Source: Nocardia salmonicida NBRC 13393 | Lineage (GTDB): Bacteria > Actinomycetota > Actinomycetes > Mycobacteriales > Mycobacteriaceae | Direction of reading: 5' to 3' | DNA length: 64,000 nt | Assembly (NCBI RefSeq): GCF_001613085.1 | Contig: NZ_BDBR01000035.1 | Span: forward strand, 1 to 64,000 | In this document: positions 45,104-54,252 of the stretch, in pieces | Layout of the letters: each line of letters opens with the position of its first letter | Position numbering within the stretch: the first letter of the stretch is position 1 | Program-made: the position numbers and the translations under genes | Notes under the pieces: model-generated | Told to the model about the DNA's origin: nothing | Database searches by the model: none | Seen by the model: the letters and a program-made list of their open reading frames with translations, nothing else

Positions 45104-45763
45104 CTAGGAGGATGCGGATGCGATACGGGATGACGCGAATGTCGCGCCCGTAGTGGTGCTCCCGTTGGTGCCGTACGTCAGATGCGCCGCTCCGATGATT
45201 CCTCCCAACTGGCAGACGGGGTCGCCGAAGTTGCAAAAACTCTTTGCCACGGTCGCGTAGACGCTACTCGACGTTTCTATGCGCTCGCCGGTCAATCCGA
45301 GCGGATTCCCGAAGACGACGACAGCTTTGATGCGATCGGTGACCGAGCCAGGCAGCACCGCACCTGTGGAGCTGCTCGGCGTCCGCAACCCAACCGCATT
45401 GGAGACCGCTGTTGCGCCCTGCGAGTACCCTCCGATCACGAATTGCGTTGCAGGGCAGGCAGCCGCGACGGAAGTGACGTGGTCGACTAGGTCGCGAGAA
45501 CCCGGGCCTGCGCTCGTTTGGGAGGCGTTTGCACTGTAATCGACCGCGTACGTGCTCACCGATCGACCGGCCAGTTGTGATTTCACACTGTTGACGAAAG
45601 GCGTGCCTGTGATCCCGAGACCTGGCAGCTCACCCGTGCCGCGGGCGAAGGTCACGTCGACGTCGGAGCACGGCGCCGCGGATGCCACCACACCAGGAAT
45701 CACAAGCGTCGAGACTGCAACTGTGAACGCCGCAATCGAGTAGGCAATAAATCGATTCTTCAT
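45104..45763 (-). CDS. Cutinase family protein (secreted esterase)
   Basis: The protein has 219 residues. A signal peptide of about 30 residues (FIAYSIAAFTVAVSTLVIPG then ASAAPC) precedes the mature enzyme starting CSDVDVTFARGTGELPGLG. The nucleophile is Ser in VIGGYSQGATAVSNAVG, the acid is Asp in FCNFGDPVCQLG, and the His is in AAHLTYG, so the catalytic triad is complete. Cysteines at the start, ACPAT, FCNFG and VCQLG fit the two cutinase disulfides. Mycolata use such enzymes on lipid esters. Confidence 0.93.
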   Translation of the reverse strand: MKNRFIAYSIAAFTVAVSTLVIPGVVASAAPCSDVDVTFARGTGELPGLGITGTPFVNSVKSQLAGRSVSTYAVDYSANASQTSAGPGSRDLVDHVTSVAAACPATQFVIGGYSQGATAVSNAVGLRTPSSSTGAVLPGSVTDRIKAVVVFGNPLGLTGERIETSSSVYATVAKSFCNFGDPVCQLGGIIGAAHLTYGTNGSTTTGATFASSRIASASS

Positions 45764-46047
45764 TGTTCTCCTTGTCGGGTGGGTCCGAAAAGAAAACTAG
45801 CAACGCTGCCTACATTTCTCTACATTAGTACATTTAGTGCTTCACTTGATGATCTCCGGAGGGCTGGTATCGATGGCGATGAAAATCGCATTGCGGTCGT
45901 CAATTCCCCTAGGTTACTTTCCGTACAATCTTTCGATAGAAAACTTTGTGCGATGTCATGCTGATCTCGATCTTTCGCGGGGCTGGGGTGGTGGCCTGAG
46001 TGGCTTCGGATTGCCACCGCCACCGCCATCGCGGCGTAGTCGCCAGA
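45764..46047. other. Intergenic, unusually AT-rich for this window
   Basis: No gene is seen. The base composition is clearly lower in GC than the neighbourhood (for example around 45790-45960), as expected for transferred or decaying DNA. Confidence 0.5.
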
Positions 46048-46227
46048 TCAATTGAAGGCTGTGGATCTGCGTGCGGCCGATCCACAGCCTGCCGTCGAGC
46101 TGCAGGAGGCTGCCGTCCAGTATGTGGGTCGCGGTGAGAACCCAGTGATGTCCTCGTGGTCGGACTTGCGTGTGCGAGCGGTGAGTTCCCAGAAGCCGAG
46201 TAGTACATCGAGCTCGTTGATAGCCAT
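46048..46227 (-). CDS. Small hypothetical protein, 59 aa, possibly frameshifted
   Basis: GAGGAA lies 4-5 bases before the ATG at 46227. The first part reads MAINELDVLLGFWELTARTR and looks like protein; after about 29 codons the neighbouring frame (LLQLDGRLWIGRTQIHSLQL) looks more protein-like, which suggests a frameshift. No family is recognised. Confidence 0.3.
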   Translation of the reverse strand: MAINELDVLLGFWELTARTRKSDHEDITGFSPRPTYWTAASCSSTAGCGSAARRSTAFN

Positions 46228-46297
46228 GCGCTTCCTCGCTCAAGTAGTTTGTCCGGCACTTGACAGGCCATCTCATACCTAGACGAGTAAGTCCGGA

Positions 46298-46338
46298 GGC
46301 TGGGCAGCGCGTGTAGCGTGGTGCCCAGCCTTATTGTT
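46298..46338 (+). terminator. Rho-independent-type terminator
   Basis: GGCTGGGCA at 46298-46306 pairs with TGCCCAGCC at 46322-46330, followed by TTATTGTT. No plus-strand gene feeding it is evident. Confidence 0.6.
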
Positions 46339-47285
46339 CAATGGAGACGCAGTAGTCGCTCTCCGGTCTGATAGAATTCGATCAGTTAGGGCCGCAAGGC
46401 TTCTCTGGCAGGTGTAAGAGTGCCGATGGCGGTACCTGGCGGTGGAATCGCGCGTTTGAAGATATCGCTCAGGAACGCGAAGGCCCGCCGATAGGTGTTA
46501 CGGCAGCCGGTCCCATCGGCAACTGCACCAAGTATTCGCGGGCGCCGAGCATTGACATCGATCGACTAGGTGCAGAGGATACTCGAAACCACATGCAGAT
46601 AAGTGATCCCGATCTTTGGCCGACCCGGGCGGCAGTTCCAATCGCTGTGGTGGTTCCCAGTCCTGCAAGGCTTCCGCTACGCGTTGTATCAGTACGAGTG
46701 GTGGCCGCATATCAGGTTGTGCGCTAGCAGCAACGGGCATGCGCTGAGGGAGCAACGGATCTCCTAGGTCGCGGTCGGATATCCCATATGGACGACGGTG
46801 GGCAGAGATATCTCGACACCGGGATATCTGGAGCTCGGCCTGGAGTAAGTGTCTGGTTTCGATCCGCGACACATCTCACGAGCGGCGGTGCCCGTCGTCG
46901 CTCGTGAGATGTGTTTGGGGTATCCCAGACTGTCTGCGGCAAAGCCCTGCCTACCCCGTAGATCTTCCTCTTCACTAAATCGCTGATCTATGTCAGATCT
47001 TATACAGTGCCAGCTCGGTAGCAAAATTGTTTATGATCGTCTATATCGAAGAGCCAGACTTGCTGTGATTCTTCACTTTTTTTCATTTTGTGCCGCATTG
47101 TGGTGACGGCGGATTGTTGCCACTGCGGGGTGTCCGGCTGGCGGTGATCGCTGGGTGATCGACTCATCCGAAGGGGTGGAGGAATGAGGAATGACGTAAC
47201 CCCGTATTATGTCCCGCCGTTGATGAGGCTAAGGGATGTCCCGTAAGTCTGAATTAGCGACGGCGAGCGATCCGCCCGCCAGGAA
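46339..47285. other. 947-bp stretch without a recognisable gene
   Basis: The open frames here lack ribosome sites and protein-like composition. Parts near 46975-47095 are AT-rich. It is flanked by a terminator and a transposase fragment and is best read as mobile-element debris. Confidence 0.5.
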
Positions 47286-47485
47286 TCAGTAAGCGTGGGC
47301 GAGGTTGGCCAGAGTCGCTACCTCAGCCATCGCGACACCTACCCTGTCACCACGTAAACGGCAGTCCCGCAGTATCTTCCATGTCTTCATCCGAGCGAAA
47401 GCGTGCTCGACACGGGCACGGACCTTGCGGTGGGACTTGTTCTGGGCCTGTTTCCATTCCGGCAGCTCGACACCCGGTGATCGGC
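47286..47485 (-). pseudogene. IS5-family transposase C-terminal fragment
   Basis: LPEWKQAQNKSHRKVRARVE and HAFARMKTWKILRDCRLRGD, ending LANLAHAY, are the last 65 residues of an IS5/IS112-type DDE transposase, including the Glu in the RVEHAF motif. The frame upstream of about 47485 is unrelated, so the rest is lost. Confidence 0.7.
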
Positions 47486-47551
47486 GGCTCGGCGACGCCG
47501 CCCATCCGACCTCACGGTTGACCTGGAGAACCACCTGGGGATTCGAGGTGC

Positions 47552-47725
47552 GAGCGGGCCGACGTCGCCCCGCGTGCTCTGTACAAGCGCGTCAACAGCA
47601 AAGACGGTCTATTTCTCGCGGTGTACGAGCACAAGATGAGCCAGCTGGCCCGCGATCAGGACGAACTGTTCGACACCGTCCGCTCGACGACCGCAACCCC
47701 GGAAGAACTGATCCGCGCAGCGGAT
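47552..47725 (+). pseudogene. TetR-family fragment next to IS110
   Basis: The frame ERADVAPRALYKRVNSKDGL, then FLAVYEHKMSQLARDQDELF and TATPEELIRAADRR is the end of a TetR helix-turn-helix (with RALYKRVNSKDGLF) and the start of its ligand domain. It is cut on the left beside the IS5 fragment and on the right by the IS110 element at about 47725. Confidence 0.65.
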
Positions 47726-48761
47726 CGGCGGTGTTTTCGCGTGCCTGAGCGTCTTTGATCATGGTTCGCCAGAGGATGGTGGCGATCTGGCGTTTGAGGC
47801 AGCGGGTGGCTTCTCTGGCGGTCTTTCCTTCTGCGCGTTTGCGGTCGTAGTAGCGTCTTCCGGCGCTGGTCCGGGTCCGGATCTGGATGACGGTGATGGA
47901 GTGAATCGCTGAATTGAGCTCGCGGTTTCCGTAGCGGGAGAGCCGATGTCGGTTGTAGTCGCCACTGGCAACCTGGACCGGCGCGGTTCCGGTGTAATTG
48001 GCGTAGGCCACCGCGGTGGGGAACCTTCGCGGATCGCGGGTGCTGGCCAAGACGCGGGCGGCGAGCACGGGTCCGACACCGACCAGGTCGGGTAGTGATG
48101 TGGTGTGTTCGTCGAGGAGTTGTTTCATCTGAGCTGTGTTGTCGGTGAGCTGCTGGTCGTAGCGCCGAATGTCGTCGATTAGGTCGTTTGCGAGCTGGAT
48201 TCGGACGCGGTCGGCGATGGTAGCGGCGGTCACGGTGCGCAGAATGGATTCGGCGGCGGTGGCTGATAATGAACGTTTCGCGCCGCCTGGGATCAGTTCC
48301 CGCAGCAGAGCGTGGAGCTGGTTGAGGAGTCGGGTGCGGTGCCGGTTGAGGGTGTGGCGCCGCTCGTCGAGCAACGCCAGGGCATCTGTGTGGCCCTCGA
48401 CGACAACGGGCCGGCTCTCGCCCCTGATCGCCGCGACGCAGGCGGCAGCAGCTGCGTCGATCGGATCGTTTTTGCGCCGTCCGCCTCGGGAGAGTGCACG
48501 GATCTTGGCGGTAGCGGTGGGCGGGACGTCGACCACGCGCTCGCCGTGGCTGATCAGCCATTGGGTTAGGTTGTGTCCGAGCCCGTCCGCGTTTTCGATC
48601 GCCCAGTATCGCTCGTTCCAGCGCTGTGCCCAGCGCAGCAGACGACGATATTCGCTGGTAGCGGATGAGATCGTGATCGTGTCGAGGGTGGTCGTGTCCC
48701 GGGCCTGAACAGCAGCGGCGGTATGCGACGACTTGTGCGGGTCGACACCGAGAATGATCAT
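47592..48761 (-). mobile_element. IS110-family transposase (IS element)
   Basis: The ATG at 48761 gives 389 codons to the TAA-type stop at 47592. The N-terminal DEDD nuclease domain shows MIILGVDPHKSSHTAA, IENADGLGHNLTQWL and KNDPIDAAAAACVA; the C-terminal transposase_20 domain shows LVGVGPVLAARVLASTRDPR and ASGDYNRHRLSRYGNRELNS. The natural end is probably near 47716 (KDAQARENTADP); the last 40 codons are antisense to the TetR fragment, so the stop is borrowed from flanking DNA. The gene looks functional. Confidence 0.88.
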
Positions 48762-48929
48762 CCGAAAGGCCTTCCTTGTGGACCAGAGGAGAGTGTCGCG
48801 GCCGACAAGCCGACTTCCAGAAAGACGCATCGCTGCGTCGTGTTGTCATCCCTCTGTCGAGTCAGGCCGCAGACGAAAGCGGACGCGGCGACCAGACCAT
48901 CGACGAGTCAACCTCGAAGCACCGGGTGA

Positions 48930-49934
48930 CAGATAGTTGTCGAGCCAGCCGCGCCCGCCTCCTGGCACCGCTTCAGCGGGTAGCTACTCCCACGAAACGA
49001 CGCTGCACCGACCATAAGTCGATAGTTGTAGTGAACGTTCCAGACCCTGAGAGCTTCGGATCGTTGATGTTCGGAAGTCCACTCGCGGGCGTAGAGGAAC
49101 TCCTCGGCCAGGATCCTGTTGTAGCGCTCCACTTTTCCGTTGTGACGTGGTGTGTAAGGCCGGATCCGCTGGTGCCGCGCACCATGCAGGACTTGGCGAA
49201 GTCGCCGGCTCGATAGCAGGAGCCGTTGTCGGTGACGATCCGTACGAGGAAGACGATGCCGTGAGCGTTGAAGAGCGCTCGGGCGCGTTCCATGAATCCG
49301 ATTGCTGTGACAGCTTTTTATCACCGAGTGCTTTGGTGTAAGCAAGGCGGGAGTAGCCGTCGACCGCGGAGTGCAGGTAGACGTACCCCGCTCTCACGCC
49401 GCGCTTCTTGGCGGCTCCGACCACCTTCGCTTGGGCGGAGTTGCGGCCGTGAGCGCGCCAGCCACCGCCGTCGGGGATCCGTCCGACCTTCTTCACGTCG
49501 ACATGGATCATGTGACCAGGCCGGCGAGCAACGATGGGTCTTGGTGTCCGGTTGTCTGCACCGTTGGGATCGATGAACCTACGCCGATTCAAAACTAAAC
49601 GATTCAAGGTCCGGGTCACCGTGCGAACTGCGAGTGCTTCACTGCCGCAGGATAATTCGAAGGCGATGCGCCGAGCCGACCACTTCTTGGTGCGACGAAG
49701 GGCCTCGATCCGGGTCACCACCTGCACTGGCGTGGCGGTGAGTTGGCGGTGCGGGACGCTGGAGCGGTCGGCGAGGCCGACCTCACCGAACTGGCGGTAG
49801 CGGTTGACCCATTTCGATGCGCATTGACGGGAGATCCCCATCTCGGCAGCGACGTGAGCGACCGGGCGGGTTCGACAGCGTTGCGCCAGACGGCGACGGC
49901 CTTCGATGGACAGCGGGGCATTACGGTGGGTCAC
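48930..49934 (-). pseudogene. IS481-family transposase with two frameshifts
   Basis: The N-terminal part (49934 to about 49310) is intact: HVAAEMGISRQCASKWVNRY, then RRPGHMIHVDVKKVGRIPDG with the first catalytic Asp, and YVYLHSAVDGYSRLAYTKAL. A lost base at GGTGATAAAAAGC shifts the frame; IVTDNGSCYRAGDFAKSC (second Asp) is in the next frame. A second shift near 49165 moves to RIRPYTPRHNGKVERYNRIL, which carries the Glu. The 3' end decays after VWNVHYNY. It cannot make an active transposase. Confidence 0.85.
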
Positions 49935-50088
49935 GGACGGGTCTTCCCGGTCGAGCGGACGGAGGATGTGGTGTTTTCCATCCTGCCGCCGGGAGATCCG
50001 TCCCCTTCAGATCACTCCTGCGTCGGCGTCAACAACGTCATGACCCGCAACAACTAGTCGGCCCCACTGCGACAACGGCTTCCCTCCT

Positions 50089-51315
50089 TCAGGACACCCA
50101 CTCGGCCATGACATCGGCCAGCGCGTCGACACCGGTGTGGCAGTCGGCGGGCTCTGCGTATTCGACGGGGGAGTGCGAGACTCCCGTGGGATTGCGGACG
50201 AACAGCATGGCGGTAGGAACCTTGGCCGACAGGATTCCCGCGTCGTGCCCGGCCGCCGTCGGCAGTACCGGGATCTCGCCGAGGTGGCCGAGCGCTGATT
50301 GCAGCCGCTCGCGGGTGTCGGAAGAGAACTCGACGATCGGCGTGATCGATTCCGCCTCCGACCGCAAGCCGATCCCGTCGGCCGCGGCATGCCCGTGGAT
50401 CTCGCGGGTGATGTGGTCGACGAGTTCGGTCAGCGTTGCCTCGTCGGCGGCGCGGGCGTCGAGCCAGGCTTTGATCTCAGAGGGAATCGCGTTGGCGCCG
50501 TTAGGAAGTACCCGCACCTTGCCGAACGTGGCGACCGCATCGTGCAGCGCGGCGGCAGCCCGCGCGGTGTGGACCGACGAGGCGAAGGTGAGCATGGGAT
50601 CCCGCCGGTCGACGAGCCGGGTCGCGCCCGCGTGATTGGCCTCGCCGGTGAACGTGAACAGCCATCGACCGTGTGGCCAGATCGACGACGCCACCGCGAG
50701 GGGCGCGTCGATGAGATCGAGCGCGCGCCCCTGTTCGACATGCAGTTCGATGTAGACGCCGACGCGTTCGGTGAGCGCGGGATCGGCGCCGAGGTGGGCG
50801 GGATCGCGACCCGCGCCGGTGAGCGCCTCGGCGAGGGTGATGCCGTTGGCGTCGCGAAGGCGCAGCGCCCGTTCGGGTTTCAGGGCACCGGAGGTCAATT
50901 GTGAGCCGATACAGGCGACGCCGAAGCGCGCGCCTTCCTCGTCGGCGAACGCGGTGACGGCGACCGGCCGGGTCGGCACGATGCCACGCGCGCGTAGGAC
51001 GTCGACGGCGGCGAAGGCCGAGACCACGCCCAGCGGCCCGTCGAATGCCCCGCCGTCGGGCACCGAGTCCAGGTGGGAACCGGTGACGAAGGCGTCCCGC
51101 GGCTCGCCGGTCCAGCCCGCGGGCAGCCACCAGGCCCAGAGGTTGCCGTTGCGGTCCTCTTCGACAGTCATCGCGCGCCGGTTCGCCTCGCCGGTGAACC
51201 ATTCGCGCAGTGTCATGTCCGCGTCGTTCCAGGCGAAGCGCCGGTAGCCGCCGGTCGAGGGCTCGCGGCCGACATCGAGGATGGACGCCCACATGGCGTC
51301 GAAGGTGTCTGTCAT
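50089..51315 (-). CDS. M20-type hydantoinase/carbamoylase family amidase
   Basis: The ATG at 51315 gives 408 residues and forms ATGA with the upstream stop. Metal motifs of N-carbamoyl-amino-acid and allantoate amidohydrolases are present: FVTGSHLDSVPDGGAFDGPL, TAFADEEGARFGVACIGSQL, YIELHVEQGRAL, and the last His in TGVSHSPVEYA. The lid domain and dimer region around FTGEANHAGATRLVDRRDP are complete. It is the last gene of the methylated-amine operon; its natural substrate could be an N-carbamoyl or related amide intermediate. Other members of the operon do not require it. Confidence 0.9.
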   Translation of the reverse strand: MTDTFDAMWASILDVGREPSTGGYRRFAWNDADMTLREWFTGEANRRAMTVEEDRNGNLWAWWLPAGWTGEPRDAFVTGSHLDSVPDGGAFDGPLGVVSAFAAVDVLRARGIVPTRPVAVTAFADEEGARFGVACIGSQLTSGALKPERALRLRDANGITLAEALTGAGRDPAHLGADPALTERVGVYIELHVEQGRALDLIDAPLAVASSIWPHGRWLFTFTGEANHAGATRLVDRRDPMLTFASSVHTARAAAALHDAVATFGKVRVLPNGANAIPSEIKAWLDARAADEATLTELVDHITREIHGHAAADGIGLRSEAESITPIVEFSSDTRERLQSALGHLGEIPVLPTAAGHDAGILSAKVPTAMLFVRNPTGVSHSPVEYAEPADCHTGVDALADVMAEWVS

Positions 51316-52625
51316 GACCGGCCGGGGATCCAGGTCGTGCCCGCCAGCGGGACGCGCGCCATGGCCGAGGCTTCGATCGTCAACGCCACCAGATCCTCCG
51401 GTTCGAGGTTGCGCAGGTGTGACTTTCCGCACGCGCGGGCGAGGGTCTGCGCCTCCATGGTGAGCACGCGCAGATAGTTCGCCAGTCGTCGGCCGCCTTC
51501 GACGGGGTCGAGGTTCCTGGCGAGCTCGGGGTCCTGGGTGGTGATCCCCGCGGGGTCGCGACCGGCTTGGAAGTCGTCGTAGAAGCCCGCGTCGGAGCCG
51601 AGTTCGCGGTACTGCTTCGCGAAGCGAGGGCTGTTGTCGCCCAAAGCGATCAGGGCCGCGGTGCCGATAGCGACCGCGTCGGCACCCAGCGCCATGGCCT
51701 TGGCCACGTCGGCGCCGCTGCGGATGCCACCGGAGACGATCAACTGCACCTTGCGGTGCAGACCCATCTCCTGCAGTGCCTGCACCGCCTGGGGAATGGC
51801 GGCCAGGGTGGGGATCCCGACGTGTTCGATGAACACATCCTGGGTCGCGGCGGTGCCGCCTTGCATCCCGTCGACGACCACCACGTCGGCGCCGGCTTTC
51901 ACCGCCAGCTTGACATCGTAATACGTGCGGGTCGCGCCGACCTTCACATAGATGGGCTTTTCCCAGTTGGTGATCTCGCGCAATTCGATGATCTTGATGG
52001 CGAGGTCATCGGGCCCGGTCCAGTCGGGGTGGCGGCAGGCACTGCGCTGGTCGACGCCCTGGGGCAGCGTGCGCATGCCGGCAACCCGCTCAGTGATCTT
52101 CTGGCCGAGCAGCATGCCGCCGCCACCGGGCTTGGCGCCCTGTCCGAGCACGATCTCGATGGCGTCGGCCTTACGCAGATCATCGGGGTTCATCCCGTAG
52201 CGGGACGGAAGATACTGATAAACCAGGTGTTTCGACTGGCCACGCTCTTCGGGGGTCATCCCGCCGTCGCCCGTGGTCGTGGAGGTGCCGACTTCGCTGG
52301 CGCCACGGCCGAGTGCTTCCTTGGCCTGCCCGGACAGCGCGCCGAAGCTCATTCCGGCGATGGTGATCGGAATATCGAGGTGTAGCGGGAATTCGGCGTG
52401 GCGATCGCCGAGCACCACGTCGGTGTCGCAGCGTTCGCGATAGCCCTCGAGGGGATAGCGCGACATCGACGCACCGAGGAAGAGCAGGTCGTCGAAGTGG
52501 GGGAGCTTGCGTTTGGCGCCCCAGCCGCGGATGTCGTAGATGCCGGTCTCGGCGGCGCGCTGGATCTCGGCGATCACGCCGCGGTCGAAGGTCGCCGATT
52601 CGCGCAGGGTCGGGTTGAAGGTCAT
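51312..52625 (-). CDS. FMN-binding glutamate synthase family protein (GlxD/MgsC-like)
   Basis: The protein has 437 residues and corresponds to the synthase domain of GltB. FMN and flavin-site features are IPITIAGMSFGALSGQAKEA, GDGGMTPEERGQSKHLVYQY, the loop GQGAKPGGGGMLLGQKITER and GADVVVVDGMQGGTAATQDV. Cysteines for a 3Fe-4S cluster are few. In N-methylglutamate synthases this subunit makes N-methylglutamate from glutamate and methylamine carried by gamma-glutamylmethylamide. Close overlap with the amidase gene shows the operon. Confidence 0.9.
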   Translation of the reverse strand: MTFNPTLRESATFDRGVIAEIQRAAETGIYDIRGWGAKRKLPHFDDLLFLGASMSRYPLEGYRERCDTDVVLGDRHAEFPLHLDIPITIAGMSFGALSGQAKEALGRGASEVGTSTTTGDGGMTPEERGQSKHLVYQYLPSRYGMNPDDLRKADAIEIVLGQGAKPGGGGMLLGQKITERVAGMRTLPQGVDQRSACRHPDWTGPDDLAIKIIELREITNWEKPIYVKVGATRTYYDVKLAVKAGADVVVVDGMQGGTAATQDVFIEHVGIPTLAAIPQAVQALQEMGLHRKVQLIVSGGIRSGADVAKAMALGADAVAIGTAALIALGDNSPRFAKQYRELGSDAGFYDDFQAGRDPAGITTQDPELARNLDPVEGGRRLANYLRVLTMEAQTLARACGKSHLRNLEPEDLVALTIEASAMARVPLAGTTWIPGRS

Positions 52626-52645
52626 GGGATCGTCTCCTGGCGAGG

Positions 52646-53344
52646 TCAGTACGCCGAGGCGTTGTCGACGTGGAAGTTGTAGAGCTGCCTGGCCGAGCCG
52701 TAGCGGGTGAAATCGGTGGGGTTGGCATCGATCCCGGCGGCCGCCAGCAATTCGGCGAGTTCGGCGAGATGCTCGGCCGCCATCTGCTTCTTGATGCAGT
52801 CCGCACCCAGTGACGCGACGGTGCCACGCACGTAGATGCGCGCCTCGTAGAGCGAATCACCCAGTGCCTCACCGGCATCCCCGCAGACGACGAGTCGACC
52901 GGCCTGACCCATGAAGGCGCTCATATGCCCGATATCGCCGCCAACGACGATATCGACGCCCTTCATCGAAATGCCGCAGCGCGCGGCGGCATTGCCCTCG
53001 ATCACGAGCAGACCGCCATGTGCGGTGGCACCGGCGGACTGCGAGGCATCGCCTTGAACGCGGACCGTGCCCGACATCATGTTCTCGGCCACCCCGACGC
53101 CCGCATTGCCCGCGACGGTGACCGTCGCGCGCTGGTTCATGCCCGCGCAGTAGTAGCCGACATGACCGTCGATGGTGACGTCGATGTCGCTGTCGAGCCC
53201 ACAGGCCAGGGCGTGCGCGCCGCGCGGTGCGGTGATCAGCGCACGGGCGGGCGCGTCGGCCGCCTGCAGCGCCTTGTTGGTGCCGCGCACCGTGGTCGTG
53301 CGCAGATCGAAGGTGGTGGCGGTGTCGGTCACTGTCGGTGCCAT
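52646..53344 (-). CDS. GXGXG-domain protein, glutamate synthase gamma-type (GlxC/MgsB-like)
   Basis: The ATG at 53344 lies inside the end of the amidotransferase gene (16-bp overlap) and gives 232 residues. It is a right-handed beta-helix with repeated G-x-x-G-x-x-x-G turns, such as GHVGYYCAGMNQRATVTVAG, MSGTVRVQGDASQSAGATAH and GGDIGHMSAFMGQAGRLVVC. This matches the stand-alone C-terminal domain of GltB used as a separate subunit in N-methylglutamate synthases. It would channel ammonia or methylamine between subunits. Confidence 0.9.
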   Translation of the reverse strand: MAPTVTDTATTFDLRTTTVRGTNKALQAADAPARALITAPRGAHALACGLDSDIDVTIDGHVGYYCAGMNQRATVTVAGNAGVGVAENMMSGTVRVQGDASQSAGATAHGGLLVIEGNAAARCGISMKGVDIVVGGDIGHMSAFMGQAGRLVVCGDAGEALGDSLYEARIYVRGTVASLGADCIKKQMAAEHLAELAELLAAAGIDANPTDFTRYGSARQLYNFHVDNASAY

Positions 53345-54228
53345 ACGTACACCTCTTCCGGTTCGGGCTCGAAGATTCGGGCGGTGTCGATGCCGGGTAG
53401 GTCTGCCAGGGCGCGGTATTCCGAGGCCATGGCCACCCAGCGGCCGGTTTCGGCGATGACCGCCGGCTTGCACGAGATCGCGTCGCGGACCACGGCGAAG
53501 GAGTCCTTGTTCGATACCAGCAGCGTGTAGAAGCCGTCGAACGTCTCGTTCAGCAGCAGCAGGGCCTTCTCCAGATCGACGCCGTCGGCCAGTTGTCCGG
53601 CGACGAATCGCGCGCCGACCTCGGTGTCGTTCTCGCTGTCGAAGATGACGCCTTCGCGTTCGAGGGTGTGCTTGATGCTCATGTGGTTGGAGAACGAGCC
53701 GTTGTGGACGAGGCACTGGTCGGGTCCGACCGAGAACGGGTGCGAGCCCTCGGCGGTGACGGCGGACTCGGTGGCCATCCGGGTGTGGGCGACACCTTGC
53801 CACCCGGAGGCGTTCGGTAGGCCGAAGCGGTGGGCGAGCGCGGTGGGGTTGCCCATTCCCTTGAGGACGGTGACGTCGGTGCCGAAGCCGATCACCCGGG
53901 CGGTCGGTGCGATCGCGCGGACGGCATCGTGGAGCTGTTCGGCGGTGACCGGCGCGTGCGCCACCGCGGTGGGAGCGAGGTCGAACGCGGTGACCTCGAC
54001 GCCGAGTCGGCTGGTGAGCGCGGCCGCCAGATCGGCTGTCGGGAGCGGTGTTTCGAGTAGCGATATCGTCGCGTGCCCCTCGGGCGACCAGGTCGGGTCG
54101 CCGTAGATGGCCATGCCCGCCGAATCGGGTCCCCGGTCACACATCTGGTCGAGCATGCCGCTGAGCAGCGCTCCCAGCTCGGGATACAGCGTTCTGTCAC
54201 GCAGGTGCAAGCCCACGATTCCACACAT
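53329..54228 (-). CDS. Class II glutamine amidotransferase subunit (GlxB/MgsA-like)
   Basis: The protein has 299 residues. Removal of Met1 leaves Cys2 in MCGIVGLHLRDRTLY as the N-terminal nucleophile. Further class II features are MCDRGPDSAGMAIYGD, GVAHTRMATESAVTAEGSHP and CLVHNGSFSNHMSIKHTL. In the N-methylglutamate pathway this subunit releases the amine from gamma-glutamylmethylamide. It is followed by the GXGXG and FMN subunits, giving a complete three-part synthase. Confidence 0.92.
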   Translation of the reverse strand: MCGIVGLHLRDRTLYPELGALLSGMLDQMCDRGPDSAGMAIYGDPTWSPEGHATISLLETPLPTADLAAALTSRLGVEVTAFDLAPTAVAHAPVTAEQLHDAVRAIAPTARVIGFGTDVTVLKGMGNPTALAHRFGLPNASGWQGVAHTRMATESAVTAEGSHPFSVGPDQCLVHNGSFSNHMSIKHTLEREGVIFDSENDTEVGARFVAGQLADGVDLEKALLLLNETFDGFYTLLVSNKDSFAVVRDAISCKPAVIAETGRWVAMASEYRALADLPGIDTARIFEPEPEEVYVWHRQ

Positions 54229-54252
54229 GGTGTGCTCCTCTTTCGTGGTCGG

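Noticed and set aside
50010..50057. Plus-strand IS481 C-terminal remnant (VGVNNVMTRNN)
   Set aside because: Only about 12 codons resemble a transposase end; this is too short to support.
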